A DNA stretch of 64,000 nucleotides. It comes from Mycoemilia scoparia (taxonomy: Eukaryota; Kickxellomycota; Kickxellomycetes; Kickxellales; Kickxellaceae). The position numbers and the translations under genes are program-made. The stretch lies in the NCBI GenBank assembly GCA_027575805.1, contig JANBPU010000052.1, positions 1-64,000 on the forward strand, read 5' to 3'. Below are positions 19,614 to 32,508 of the stretch, in pieces. Below the pieces are notes generated by a model. The model did no database searches and was not told the DNA's origin. It saw only the letters and a list, made by a program, of their open reading frames with translations. The stretch's first letter is position 1. Each line of letters opens with the position of its first letter.

Positions 19614-21416
19614 ATGCCTGAAACTGCCGTGTAAGTATATCTTGAGCCCTTCCGGTGCCTTTTCCCTTTATTATACTTGCATGCTTGCCTGGATCTCTAT
19701 TTTCCTCAAGCATCAACTACACAAGGGGATCATATTCGCTTCTAAACAATCATATCTTTTCAACTGCGTTGATATGTGTAGAGCTGACATTGGTCTTATT
19801 GGTTTGGCCGTCATGGTACGTTTATATTCGCCACCGACATGTAATATGTATTGCGGATAGATGTATTTAACTAAAGCTGTGCTAACATATGTTCTAGGGC
19901 CAAAACCTCATACTTAACATGAATGATCATGGTTTTGTTGTCTGTGCCTTCAATCGCACTGTATCCAAAGTTGATCAGTTTTTGGCCAACGAGGCCAAGG
20001 GTACCAACATTGTCGGTGCTCATTCGGTCGAGGAGTTCTGTGCCAAGCTGAAGCGCCCCCGCAAGATCATGCTTTTGGTCAAAGCCGGGAGCGCTGTCGA
20101 TGCATTCATTGATAGTCTTCTTCCCCACCTAGAGGAGGGAGACATAATTATTGACGGCGGAAACTCTCACTACCCCGACAGTCAGCGCCGCTATGAACAG
20201 CTCAGCAAGAAGAATATCTTGTTTGTTGGATGCGGTGTTTCTGGAGGCGAAGAAGGCGCCCGCTATGGACCCAGTCTTATGCCTGGTGGCAACCCCGAAG
20301 CCTGGTAAGTTTCCCGCCCACTTAGATCTTGTTTTATACAGGGCTCGACACATGGATCTAAAACATTACAAAGCGTGCTGACACTTTTGCCCTGTGCGTA
20401 TTATTCATCTGTGTAGGCCTCACCTCAAGCCAATTTTCCAGGCTATAGCAGCCAAGGCTGATGGTGAACCATGCTGCGATTGGGTTGGAGATGGCGGCGC
20501 TGGTCACTTTGTCAAGATGGTTCACAATGGTATTGAATACGGCGATATGCAGATGATTTCTGAGGCTTACCAGCTTCTTCGCGACGGGCTTTCAATCCCC
20601 AACGACAAGATGGCTGACATCTTTACCAAGTGGAACAAGGGGGTTCTGGACTCATTCCTAATTGAGATTACCCGCGATATCCTTGCCTTCAAGGACAAGG
20701 ATGGTAGCTACCTTGTTGAAAATATACGCGATGCTGCCGGCCAAAAGGGAACCGGTAAATGGACTGCCATCTCTGCTCTTGACTATGGCATGCCCGTCAC
20801 TCTGATTGGCGAGGCTGTGTTTGCCCGCTGCCTCTCTGCGATCAAGGATGAGCGCATCCAGGCATCCAAGGTCTTGGCCGGGCCTTCTGAGACAAAGTAT
20901 GACGGCGACACCTCAAAGCTCGTTGACAACCTCGAGCAGGCCCTTTATGCCTCCAAGATCATTTCATATGCTCAGGGCTTCATGCTCATGCGCGAGGCAT
21001 CCACTCAGTACAGCTGGAACCTCAACTATGGCTCCATTGCCCTTATGTGGCGCGGTGGATGTATCATCCGCTCTGCCTTCCTTGGCGACATTAAAAAGGC
21101 ATTCGACAAGAACCCAAAGCTCGAAAACCTTCTTTTCGACGACTTCTTCCAAAAGGCTACTGCCAAAGCACAGGCCGGCTGGCGTGATGTTGTAGCAACC
21201 TCGGTCAAGCTTGGAATTCCTGTGCCTGCCACCAGCACTGCCTTGGCATTCTATGACGGCTACCGCACCCCTCGCCTTCCAGCCAACTTGATCCAGGCCC
21301 AGCGCGACTACTTTGGCGCTCACACTTATGAGCTACTTGACAACCCAGGCACATACATACATACTAACTGGACCGGAAAGGGCGGAAATGTCAGTTCCAC
21401 TAATTACAACGCTTAA
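19614..21416 (+). CDS. gnd: 6-phosphogluconate dehydrogenase, decarboxylating
   Basis: Oxidises 6-phosphogluconate to ribulose 5-phosphate with NADP in the oxidative pentose phosphate pathway. Four exons are inferred: 19614-19630, 19782-19815, 19898-20304 and 20417-21416 (485 residues, the normal size). The Rossmann segment is ADIGLIGLAVMGQNLILNM, split by introns 1 and 2. Substrate-site segments are GVSGGEEGARYGPSLMPGG and the catalytic Lys in GHFVKMVHNGIEYGDMQ. The C-terminal tail region has RDYFGAHTYE and GTYIHTNWTG. GC-rich, biased codon use fits a well-expressed gene. Confidence 0.97.
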
Positions 21417-22212
21417 TCTCTAGGCAATATCAGCAGCTCAAACTACTACATAGTACTGTATTAAAGGTTTCGCACTTTTTGTTCTGGTGTCTTTTTTCTC
21501 GTATCCCAATACATATATTTTTAATGTTATCCATTGAATCAAGTGTTGTTCTGCTCTGTGGCATACCAGCATGTTATTATCAGACTCAAGGTCACCAGCA
21601 CACCGCATCTTCCACCATAAAAGTCTAGCGCTATAAACATGCATTTACCAGTAAGCAAAATGTAAATCCAAAGCCGCCCTCTCCATTATTTGACTGGTTA
21701 GTGGAGCAGCATTGAATAAGCTGGGCACACTGGTGACACATTTTTAGGCATAGAAAATCGATGACATTGACTTGAAGTGTCGGACCAGGATAGAACAAAA
21801 AATTAGATCACAACCCCCAGCCGGGGTCTGGCCGCTTACCATGATACACACAGGCTAACAGAAAAGGAGTGATTGACACAGTGGAATGGCCTTCATTTTT
21901 GACTCTACTTATTAGCATCTTTAGACAGTAGCAAAACCCTCTATGCCTCTGGGACGTGGGGGTCTGAATTACCGTACAAATGTCAATGACTCGCTCAGAA
22001 GTCAGCTTAGAGAAAGGGGAGCTTAGCAAAGTAGGCATAGGCCGTCACGGCAGCTTTACGGCAAGGCAAGTGCCGAGGTGTCTTTAACCCCTACACTTGT
22101 AGACACACAGCTTGAACACATTTATATATTTAACCTCGCCATTCAGCTTATTGCCAGCACTCCAAGACTAATAGCTACTGCTATGCATTTGGCTTTTAAA
22201 TTCATAGTGGCG
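21417..22212. other. Intergenic region
   Basis: No gene, RNA or repeat recognised; it holds the terminator of the preceding gene and the upstream region of the carrier gene. Confidence 0.5.
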
Positions 22213-23712
22213 ATGCAGATAGCGGAGCAAGCAGACCGCCCGGCATATCTAAACAGAGCCTACCCGGCGGCAATACTTTCTGGAAATCAAAGCTGTATGG
22301 TAAGAATCAATCTGGCTTCGCAGTGCTGCTCCCTCTGAAAAGCATTTTAAGCATACACTATAAAAACTTTTTGGCGCTTATGGCATATTTGTAGCAAACA
22401 GGACAGAGATCTCTGCGCTTGTGGCAGCAACATGTGGCACAACAATTGGATATCCGGTAAGCGGTAATACAAATGAAGGGAGGCCCACCCCCGGGCATAC
22501 AAACGAGGATTGGAGTCAGCAAAAGGTTAACATGAGCTTAAAATGACATAGTTTGACTCGCTAAAGACCCGGATGCAGACCTTTCATTACGCCAGCATCT
22601 GGAAATGTGCAACAACAACCATCAGGGACGAGGGCTGGAAAGGGCTCTATAGAGGTATGGGCTGATAATAGCGTCTCTCTATCCAAGCAGACCGCTCGCT
22701 AAGGACATGCCATCATACTAATGCATTGATCAATGACTCCAAATACACTTTTTGGAATGACAGGTGTTTTGCCGCCCCTTTTCACGTCATCAGTAACGAA
22801 GTCGATATCGTTTTCAATGTTCGATCGGGGGCGGACATGGCTCTGGGACCATGACATCCCAGGGAAAGCCGGCCTGATGAAGGAAAATACGTCACGGAAT
22901 CAAGCGGAAAGGACACTCCAGGCGATATCTGGCGTGGCATTCATTGCAGGAGGATTTTCAGGAACCGTAATGGCCCTGGCCATATGTCCCCTGGAACAAG
23001 TAAAGATCCAAATGCAGCTCTCGCGGCTAATTGGCAACGAGAGGCTGGTCAAAGGACAGGCGCCAAGCTCCAAGGGTCTAACGAATATGCAGGCATTTCG
23101 AGAAATCGTACGGCTGAGAGGCGTTTATGGGCTGTACTCTGGACTAAGGTTACACGTAGGTAAGCACAAGAACACAGAAAACGACCAACATAACGGAAAC
23201 TGGCACGAAATACATGCTGCATGCACAGAACGAGTAAATAGCTTCAACCGTATTCTATGTGTTTTAATGATGGCCTATTATTAGCACGCGACTCCTTTGG
23301 CACTGCGGTGTACTTTGGCGCATATGATACAATAAAAGAGACATTGCGAAGGGCAAATTCTGACGGAAAGTCAAACACGCTGTCTCATCTCCTTGCAGGA
23401 GGTACCTGCGGCGTTCTCTCGTGGCTCGTGGTATTTCCAATTGATCTCATAAAGTCAACCATTCAGAAGGATGTGCTACAGCCAAAAGAAGTTACAACAT
23501 CGTCGTCTCACTGCAGTTCGCAGCGGCCAGGAAGAGTGAGCGGTATGGGCTTGGCAAAAAGTATATACCAGAGATATGGAATTTCTGGGCTATATCGCGG
23601 CGTTGGAGTTACACTCATTCGCGCATTCCCACTCCATGGGCTAAATTTTGTGGTGTACGAATTTGTTAGACAGACGATAACGGACTTCTCTAAAGAAGAT
23701 GCCAATGCTTGA
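22213..23712 (+). CDS. SLC25-family mitochondrial carrier
   Basis: Transports a metabolite across the inner mitochondrial membrane; the substrate cannot be read from the sequence. Five exons are inferred: 22213-22294, 22395-22456, 22552-22654, 22764-23159 and 23285-23712 (356 residues). The three carrier signatures are present: GYPFDSLKTRMQ, CPLEQVKIQMQ and FPIDLIKSTIQ. Each follows a glycine-rich helix (for example AGGTCGVLSWLVVFP). Linkers such as EGWKGLYRGV and GVYGLYSGLRLHVARDSFG are typical of the carnitine/ornithine-like branch. The intron 1 donor GTATGG at 22295 was chosen because a nearby GTAAG gives the wrong phase. An in-frame ATG at 22183 is an alternative start. Confidence 0.87.
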
Positions 23713-25027
23713 CGCGATGGATATTCTCACAATTAATTAGCTCAGCAACCCCACATATAGCATCACATAGGAGAGCCAGTCCAATTATAGAAAGTACCTA
23801 AAGTTAATCAATCCTGTTTTCATACCAGTGATAGTAATAATAGCAGTAATACCCCCCCCTCTCTCTCTCCCCCAACGACCATTGTCCTTGATAGGTTTTC
23901 TTTCCTTTTCTAGAATGAGTAATTCCAAGTTACTACTGATTTGAAACAAATAAGAGAAAAAGGGATCAAAACTTTTGACAATAAATTGAAGGAAAACAAT
24001 GTTGCGCGCCAAAGTTTGTTGTAGTTGGACAATACACACAAAAGCATCAGACTACCATGTAAATGTGTATATAGAAATGCCACCTATATTCGGTTGATAT
24101 AGAGGAGATGTTTAACAACTCGAAGTCTTTAGCCCCAAATATTGCATGTGCATTGTCATCATAACACCAAAACCTGCCGCCCAAGAATCGAGGCTGTTGT
24201 TGTTCTGGAGAATAGCAAAAAGATGCGGCGCAGCAAAAATTGGCAAGAGATAATCTAAATATAACGGTATTTTTCTGTTTAGAAACAAAATTAATGTGGG
24301 AGGAGCGCATCAGCGACAGTTCTGTACATTTGATAACCAGATGATTTCAAGGTGATTTCCACAACGAAAACAGACAGGCTGGCTTTCCACCAGCATCTTT
24401 TTATGACTGCTGTTCGTAGAGAAGCGAATAGCCAGACGCCCAAGAGCTGGGATAGTTGCTTCTGGAGGGCATTGGCGTGTGCGATTCTTGGCAGCAGGCT
24501 GCGCATCATCCAAGAGGGAGGGTGGTTGCCCAAAGACCGCGATCCCATATTGCTACGGCTCAGGTGGAAGCTTCGAAGGCATCAGAAGGAGCCCTTTTGA
24601 CAATGCTGATTGGCGATGCAGGTAGCAGGCCTTCCCTAAGCACCAAAGGGTTTTGTACCCCAAAGGGAGAGGGGCATGGCGGGTGGCACTGATCTGGGAC
24701 TTTGCATACATGGGAGTGGCCAGCATACATACACTAGGAGGATGTGCTGACGTATTGCACGCGCTGTATGGTTTGGTAGTGGTGGCTATGATGGACGACG
24801 GACTACCATGATGGCCGCAGATATGCCTTTTGAGGGGCGTTCTATCTCTCAAACAGGTCTGCCCATTTTATCCTGCGCCCATGTCGCAAGCAACTTAAAA
24901 GCAAGCCGCCGTCCTCCACTCATCCTGATAGCACACTGCTCCACATTTGTAAACTCCACTTTCTCTCTCTTTTCTTATCGTTTGATTTTATACCTTTTGC
25001 TTATAAAACAAAACCCCACTCTATATA
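23713..25027. other. Intergenic region
   Basis: Contains a C/CT-rich tract at about 23852-23876. Several short overlapping frames near 24300-24850 show no protein-like features. A TATAAAA lies at about 25002, very close to the next start codon. Confidence 0.5.
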
Positions 25028-26306
25028 ATGTACGGAAATAACTACGGCGGCGGATACCCACCCAACCAGGGCTCCGGCTTCAACTTCCCTGGCGACAACA
25101 GCTATCCTCCCCCTCCTCCTCCTCAGGGCGGTGACTACTATGGCCAGCCCCCACAGCAGCAGGGATATCCTGCCTCCAACTACCAGGGCAACATCAACAG
25201 CCCTCCTCCCAACTTTGCCAACGACGAGGAGGCTATGTTTGCCAATGCCAACTTCGACGAAAGCATGAACCTCGACCAGATGATATCACAGATGACCGGA
25301 AGCGATATCAAGGTAAGAGCCATACTACTGCCTGAGCCGCGACTTGAACCCTGTCGTTCGCACTACTCCCGATTGCTGCGGGCCTGGCCGTGAATTTTCC
25401 CCGGACACACACAGTCTTCCTAGGCCCGTCTCACTAACATTGCCACTGTGTTTTGTAAATCATAGATCAACGAAGATGAGCTCAACAACTCAACTCGTAG
25501 CATTCAGGGATTCGACCCTGATGCTCTCCAAAGCAACTATAGCCAATTCAGAGACCTCACTGGTGACGTCCAGGGTGGCGAACGCGGGCTCTTTAGCTTT
25601 GGCGGACAAGGAAAATCGCCTCTGTCCCATCAGCTCTTGGGTATGTATTATCTCATGCTTGGCTCTGTGTCTTGATATACACACATAAACCTTGTGGTCA
25701 GAAGGCCGGATACCTGTGTGTCTGCCCTACTTTCCCTGTGCATCAGATGTATGACAAGACACACTGCCACAGCCCATTTTTTCCAGCGTGGGAAATGGCC
25801 GGTATCTTTTCGTGCATTTCACATTCATTGTAGTATGTGGCTCTCCTCATAAGAAGAAGAGAGGGCCCTTAAATGTTGATAAAAAGAAGATATTAATTTG
25901 AACTATTTGTGCATTTACTGTAGCCGGTGCTGCTGCCTGGATGGGCATGAAGTGGTGGGAGACCAAGCAGAGAAACGAGAACAAGCCCGTCTCTCATGCT
26001 GGAAAGAAGAAGTTTGCCGCCGCCGCTGCTGCTGCTCTCGCTGTCAGGTTCTGGGAAAAGTCTGGTGGATGGCAGTCTGGCATCAGCCGCGACGTCGTTG
26101 CTCGTGAGGCTGCCCAAAACGCTATGCTTGCCTACGATTCCAAGCATGCTGCCGAGTCCCAGCCCCAGTATAACTACAACTACTCCACTGCTGGTGGCGA
26201 GGCTGCCAGCTTTGATGGATTTGGACAGCAGGCTCCTCCTCCCCAGGGCGGTGGCGGCTACTACGGAAACCAACCTCCCCACCAGGGTGGATACCCCCCT
26301 TACTAA
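25028..26306 (+). CDS. DUF3759 (CipC-like) protein with Gly/Pro/Tyr/Gln-rich arms
   Basis: Three exons are inferred: 25028-25312, 25466-25640 and 25924-26306 (280 residues). The first 70 residues and last 40 are rich in G, P, Y and Q (GGGYPPNQGSG, PPHQGGYPPY), as in prion-like or annexin-type tails. The core reads SPLSHQLLGAGAAAWMGMKW, then NENKPVSHAGKKKFAAAAAA and ARLVRFWEK-like residues, the layout of the fungal DUF3759 domain first seen in CipC, a protein induced by concanamycin and stress. Molecular function is unknown. Strong codon bias suggests high expression. Confidence 0.82.
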
Positions 26307-26927
26307 ACAACATGGCAATGCTTTTCAATATCTAAATATCCGCAATAATCACCTCGCATTCGCTTGAGCGTCATGTGGGACAGTGGTACTATTATACCCA
26401 TCTTAACTACATTTTCTGACGATAATGTTATATTATATATATTTGTGCAGCCTTTCTTCATTTCATCTCAATAAATCAATCTCCTAAATCATCTGCCCAC
26501 CCCTTTACAGCATTGTTTAAAAGCATGTGGTCATTTTTTGTTGCTTGCTTGGCTATTTGTTAGACCTGTGGCTATTTTGTGACATCTTGATCTTTAGGCC
26601 AAGCTGTGGCCTCTTTGTTTAGCAAATGTTGTCATGGTATGGCTCTATTCCGGATGCCTTTGGCCCCCTGGCTAGCCAGCTCTTTTCTGACAGAAGCTTG
26701 GTTTATAACATGGATCCTTTTCTCCCTGATCACAAGCTCACTTTGATCTTGAAATGGTTAATCACCGCCCCTTAAATCAATGAAGTGATATCCTTCAACC
26801 CCTGCGAGTATTTCCAGAGCTTGGGAGCCACCTCAATTTGGCCTCAGCCTTGTCGTCTTATCCAATTTTGGGTTATACCTGTACACTATATATACACATT
26901 TACACATCTACATATATATTAATCAGT
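26307..26927. other. Intergenic region
   Basis: No gene recognised. TATATATA-type sequence lies at about 26887-26920, just before the next start codon. Confidence 0.5.
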
Positions 26928-27808
26928 ATGCTCAAGCAGTTCTGGAAAGCTGTCGGTGACCGTGTCTGGGTGGTAAGTCTCGCACAATTATTTGTACTGC
27001 TTTATTCGGCTTCGAAGGGTATTTTAAATTTAAATGGACAGAACAATTTGTATGCCATTCGCTAATGCCAATGTCGACGCTATACCCTCTGTTTAATTTA
27101 GAGCCCACACTATCTTGAGTCGACGCTCCGGGCCGATACATTCCGCAAGCCATCGACTGGGTAAGCAGCCTATTTAATGAAAATTCCTTTTAGATTTATC
27201 AAATTGCCAAAGCAGACGAAATTGGTTTCCTAGATCTCATTTATAATGTTATTTGTAATAGGTCGCAAACGCCATATAAAAAGCCCAAGACCGAGAATTC
27301 TGCTATCTACAATAATCAGTATTTCAACAGAGATAATCGTAGAAACTACCCAAGAGTTGCTGTATATGACCAGCAAGATGTTGGGAAGCATCTTCTCTTA
27401 TCTTATCTACCAGAGGCGTAAGTTCTATATAATATATGCATATGTGAATGGTGTATTTTTATTATTACAATGCCAGAAAGAAAAATGTGATTAATTTGCG
27501 CCAAGATCTCAAATATATTACTGTTGCTGTTTTGTATGATAATAAATAGCCAACAAGCTGTTAGTGCTCCAGTTGCGAAGACCGAAACGACCGGCGAAGC
27601 AAAGGCTGAATTGGCCAACAGCGAGGAAGCAAGCGTCCCATCAGTCAACGCAAGGGATGTTGTCGATGCCCTAACCCAGATCAACAAGCCAATTTACACT
27701 GCCAGCAGCTTACCTCCCATGCCAGGCAAGGCCCACAGATTTGAGATTTCCCAGTTCCAGACTGAGGCTAGTCCAGGACAGTACTACCCAATGTACAGGG
27801 TCTGCTAA
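26928..27808 (+). CDS. Probable fungal-specific accessory subunit of mitochondrial complex I (21-kDa type)
   Basis: Four exons are inferred: 26928-26972, 27102-27160, 27262-27417 and 27550-27808 (172 residues). The features are a short N-terminus (MLKQFWKAVGDRVWV), then YNNQYFNRDNRRNYPRVAVY with QDVGKHLL, and near the end ASSLPPMPGK and a tyrosine-rich terminus (ASPGQYYPMYRV). From memory, the RRNYP...V block and the SY/YP terminus resemble the Neurospora 21.3-kDa NADH dehydrogenase subunit. The assignment rests on this resemblance only. No cleavable presequence is obvious. Confidence 0.55.
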
Positions 27809-27985
27809 ATCACTTTTACATATGCGTCTTTTGCTTTACTAGATTTCAGGATATGTTCACCAGATGCTGCTCTGTTTGAATATAAGCCATGATCCCACCA
27901 ATAGGTACTTTTTAGATATAAAACAATAAAAACAATAGAGCCAAAAATCTGCATATCTTTTCATGTATCAAGGCTAGGCATTTAG

Positions 27986-30191
27986 TTACGGTTTACGAAA
28001 AAGCCTGGCTACTTCGCTAAATGCTGGTAGTTTAATCGAAGCTAAAGGATATATGTATCTTACACCAATGCCGACAAGGCAAACAGAGAGTGCAGTGAGG
28101 GATAATGATACTACATTTTTGAGTATCTGATCCTGACGGTGTGCTCTCTTGACAACTTCACTGTATGGGATCTGCGAAAAGGTTACCATAGAATACAAGG
28201 GCATGAAGCGGGTAGGCATCCACTTCTGCAAGACGCCTTCCAGATTCTTTCGAAGTTTATAGGAAAAGTCCGAGACATCAGATCTCATTTCTATATAGTG
28301 CTCGAGGGCCATGTCGACTATAGCAGCGGCATCTTTGGGCCTTGTGGCGGAATACTCGTCAAGGGCGGCTTGTAGCTGATTGCTGGTCATTGAGCTAGTG
28401 CTGTCATTACAGGCGTTGGAAGCTGACAACATGATCTCATCTAGAGCTGCGACATCCTGAAAGCCACAGTTCACGCCCTGGCCATAGAATGGGACCATGC
28501 AATGGGCTGCGTCTCCAAGAATAACGACCTTGCCTTTGTAGTTATACGGCTTACACTGAAGTTGCAAATGTCAAAGCGAGGAGGTTAGCAAGTGTAAATC
28601 TTGGGTGTGCCATTGCTAGGAAAATGGCACATCCCCAGGTTCTACTTTTCGATGCTGCATCTAGGGGTACATACCTTGATATAGCCCAGGTTACCTTTGG
28701 GATTGCTGAAGTATTCCTTCTTCAAATTATCGTGGCCGATTAAGTCGACAGCATCGGGAAAGTGGGTATTGAACAGGGCCATAAGATCGTCGTCGTTCTT
28801 TATCTTCTCAAAGTCCCTCCACGGCATGAACAGGGTGCAGGTAAAGGAGTTGGAGAGGTTGGGGAGGGCAATGAGCATAAATGTTTTGCGTGGCCAGATA
28901 TGAAGGTGGTTCGGGTCCATGGCGAATTTGCCATTCTTCGGGTTCATCGTTAGTTCGCAGTACCCATGTTCGATGAATTCTTGTTGAAAGTTGACCCTAT
29001 TCAACATCATCACCCAGATAGCTTAGCACGTCCATGATGTATGACAGCCTTTACTTGTATTCACGATAGTACTACTTACATGGTCTTGCGCTGAAGCTCC
29101 TGGCGGACCTTGCTGTAGTGACCATCCGCGCCAATTATAAGATCGGCAGTGAAGGTCACTTCCTTGTTGTTTGCTCTGCCAAAATTCATGAATATCAACC
29201 AATTGGGAAAAGTAGCATTGTTAGTCAGGGATAACATGGTATTATAAAGGGTCGATATATCTGGTGGTAGTTTACCTGTCTGCAAATTTAAGGGTGTTCG
29301 AGTCAAAGTCCGCGCTAGTAAAGGAGTGATTAAAGTATATATCTACATCTGGGTATTCCTCCGCCTTGGAAAGCAAAAGGCTGTTGAGATCGGATCTGCT
29401 GACAGAATTGATGTGCTAAAAAGGACCAGCAAATACTGTCAGGACGCAGTTCTCATAAATGTGATATACGGGAGATTGTTTTTGAAGGGCTAAAAGCAGA
29501 CCATACTTGATAATATAGGCTGGCCAATATACAAGTTGAAGCTGGCCTATCAGTGAAAATTGGCCCTTCAAAAATAGCGATCCATATGAGTGATTATTTT
29601 TGAAGGGCTAAGTTTTACTAGTATGCCAGTTTCAACTTGCATCCTAGTTACCATATATTTTCATTGATAATATTAGTTTAGCCCTTCAAAAATAACTACC
29701 CATATGTGGGTGTGTTGTGTGTCTTTGATCTGTACTTTATAGCTGACCACTTACTTCGCCAAAAACGCTATAGGGGTGGCTTTCAAGATGGCCGGTCGGC
29801 GAGTGGATCATCCTACCGTGCATTGGAATGGACATGTCGAGCACCATACTTTCGAGATCTGGGTCGACTCGGCCAAGCGAGGATAGCCCTCTCTCGGATA
29901 TGGCGAGGTTGATGGAACGCCCCCTGGCAAAGCCCTGGTTCTCGGGCAAACGGGTGTCTATAAAGGGTAGGAGCATGTGTTATTGCCTGGCCGCAAGTCG
30001 CCACATTATGCTATTCGCACATGGCATACCAAAATGGCGTATTTTTGCTTACCAGGCCGCTTTTCAAAAACTAAGACCTTCCAGCCTCTTTTGGCAAAAT
30101 ATAGCGAGGCAAGGGCGCCAACGAGCCCGCCGCCAACCACGGCCACGGTGTTTCTGGGGGATTCCATCGATCCAGACTGTGTTGGGGGCAT
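27986..30191 (-). CDS. BNA4: Kynurenine 3-monooxygenase
   Basis: FAD enzyme that hydroxylates kynurenine to 3-hydroxykynurenine with NADPH on the mitochondrial outer membrane, in de novo NAD synthesis. Six exons are inferred: 30191-30053, 29957-29755, 29415-29276, 29175-29080, 28996-28675 and 28555-27986 (489 residues). The N-terminus has the FAD motif VAVVGGGLVGALASLYFAKRG and ends exon 1 in FEKRP. DTRLPENQG and SINLAISERG follow, then the GADGHYSKVR motif and VVILGDAAHCMVPFYGQG with NCGFQD. A C-terminal hydrophobic segment (VVSLSLTALSVCLVGIGV) is the membrane anchor. Intron 2 contains two MITE copies. The start could instead be 30170 (MESPRNT). Confidence 0.95.
29468..29706. mobile_element. 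Two abutting MITE copies in inverted orientation, inside a kynurenine monooxygenase intron
   Basis: One copy spans about 29468-29588 and the other about 29583-29706; they meet at a shared CATATG. Both have TTTTTGAAGGGC / GCCCTTCAAAAA inner ends. Their interiors match each other in reverse (CAAGTTGAAGCTGGC against GCCAGTTTCAACTTG). The donor and acceptor of the intron are intact. Confidence 0.75.
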
Positions 30192-30734
30192 TTGTGAGAT
30201 AAGGTGATGATGGGTAATCAGAAGAAACAAGAAAAAGACAGAGTGAAGAAGGCAGAGTCTGTCCAGGAAGGTCTGTGTTTATAAATCCATGGAGTTGTGA
30301 TGGTGGGGGCAAGGCAAAGCATTTGGGTCAGCAAATAGCAGCAGATATTTCTGAAAGATGAAACAGCAGCTATGATATATTCTAGGGCTGCCCTCCATAG
30401 AGAAGTTTCATTCCGCCATTTCGTTGGAGCGTCGTGGTGCTCTAGAAATCGACCAGGCGCATATTCTCTGTGGTTATGGGGGCTTGCCAGGGCCCACAGG
30501 GCTACTTGTGATATTTCTAGACGTGAATATGGCGTATGGCCCACTCCATAGGAGTAATAAAATGCTTGATCATCGCTTGTGATATTTCGAGACTACCACT
30601 GTGTATGTCAACTGATCTTCTCAATAGCCTTCTTTTTCTCACATCATACATCCTATTTTTATCTGTGCAGTTCTTTTGGTTTACTGCTGTTGCCTCTGTG
30701 CTAACTCTCTTATTCTAGCCTTCGAAATAGACCC
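30192..30734. other. Divergent promoter region (kynurenine monooxygenase / VPS23)
   Basis: No gene recognised. A phrase GGAGTAATAAAATGCTTGATCA near 30550 recurs near 40600, suggesting a worn repeat. Confidence 0.45.
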
Positions 30735-32508
30735 ATGGGTACCGACCTGGACGAAGGCACGCTCAAAGCAACGGCGGTTCGAATGGTAAGCAACATGTAC
30801 CCTAATGAATGTGACACCCATGAGCATTAGAAGCCGCAGTAAGAGCAAATGGTGTAAACCCATGCACCCTTCTCCTTATAGTTTGCCAATTCTGGCCCCG
30901 TCCTGGCGCAAATTGGCGAAGTAACCAAAGAGTATCCTGGGCTCAAACCAGCCGTTGACACATTTGTGGACAAGAACGGCATTAGGCAGGATCTCATCTG
31001 CCTTAAGGGAACAATCCCAATTGTGTACAACGGGAGCACCTTCAATATCCCAATTATCGCCTGGCTGCCTCGCGAATTCCCTGCTATTTCACCACGATGC
31101 TTTGTCAAGCCCACAGAAAACATGATAATAATCAACAGCTACTACGTGGACCTGACAGGCAAAATCTTCCATAAATATATTTCAGAATGGCCTTCAGACC
31201 CCTCGGTAAGTGCTATCTCGACAGCATTCTATTACCAGTCTCATTGTAACAGTATGTATGCCCCAGTGCTCTAACTAATATACAATCCCACGGCCTATGT
31301 AGACGAAAACATTGAAGGGCCTAGTGGAGGAGCTTATAAAGGTTTTTTCGATCGAACCCCCCGTTTTTACCCAACAGCCAGGAATGCCGGCTAGTAGCAC
31401 TATGGAAAGCAGCGTATCTACAACAGAAGCCACAGCAAGCCCGAAGCCAAACAACCAGTACACCACCAGCATTTCGACAGCAGGAATCGCCAATACAATA
31501 GATTCGACTTCGAGCGGAATAGTAATATCCAATTCCATCAGACCACAGCAATCGCTTGCCAATATAGCCGCATCGCCATCCCATCCAACTACAAGTCAAG
31601 CACCAGTATCCCACCCACAAGCTATACCATCTGTCAAGTTCAATAGCGTCCCGGGAAGGCCACCTATTCCTACACTTCGGCCAATGGTTTCCATGTCAGA
31701 ATCTCCCCCAAAGACCACAAACACAAACCAAGCAGTAGGTAACGACGACGACGACGACAACGAGGCCCTTGCCAACCTGAAGTTACACGATTCACAATAT
31801 AGGCCACCACCATCTCCGATCGCCTCGGCCTCAGTATCCTCACCATCAGCAAAACAGAACAGAAAATCAATGAGCATGGTGCTCCAGGAGCAGCTACAAC
31901 AACAGCCTGTTGTTTCTCAAGCCACCACCGGGGTTCCAAAGAATCATCCCAACAAGACATCCCTTTTGGACTCTGGGCCCGAAGATGATCTACAGAGACG
32001 CCATCTTGGCTACAAATTGGCACTGGTTGATCTCCTAGAATCAAGGCTGAACAGGGTCATGGAGCATTCAACTGCTGAGAACCGCAGGCTGCTAGACCAG
32101 CATGCGAGCCTAAACAGCAGTGCACGGGTTGTTGCTTTAGAAAAGGAGCAGCTAGAAGAGACTAAGAAAAGGCTGGGTGAGAACATAGCAACGCTGGAGC
32201 GGAAGCTCGAAGAGGCCCAGGCAAAGCAAAAAGAACTTGAGTCGGTGCTCCCCCACCTAAAGGATGGCCCTACAAGGCCCGAGGCAGTATTCCTGGCTGC
32301 CAATCCTGCTCATCAGCAGCTGTTTGAGCTGGTGGCCGAGACGGCAGCCATCGACGATGCCATATACTATCTGGGCGAGGCATTAAGACTAGGAAAGGTG
32401 GATGCCAATGCCTATGTTCGCATCATCCGCCGGCTGGCCCAGAGGCAATTCATGGCCAAGGCACTGACCATCAAGACCCGCCAAGTTAACCACCTCCCAC
32501 CTTTGTAA
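30735..32508 (+). CDS. VPS23: ESCRT-I subunit Vps23 / TSG101
   Basis: Binds ubiquitinated cargo on endosomes and recruits the rest of ESCRT for multivesicular body sorting. Three exons are inferred: 30735-30785, 30882-31205 and 31303-32508 (526 residues). The UEV domain covers about residues 15-145, with YNGSTFNIPIIAWLP and CFVKPTENMIIINSYYVD, and lacks the catalytic Cys of true E2 enzymes. A Ser/Pro/Thr-rich linker follows. A coiled coil (about 330-410) contains LEKEQLEETKKRLGENIATL. The steadiness box at the end has AANPAHQQLFELVAETAAID and YIR-like VDANAYVRIIRRLAQRQF. Confidence 0.95.

Noticed and set aside
24291..24852. Several overlapping frames on both strands
   Set aside because: All are short and overlapping, with no splice pattern or domain; treated as chance frames in a GC-richer stretch.
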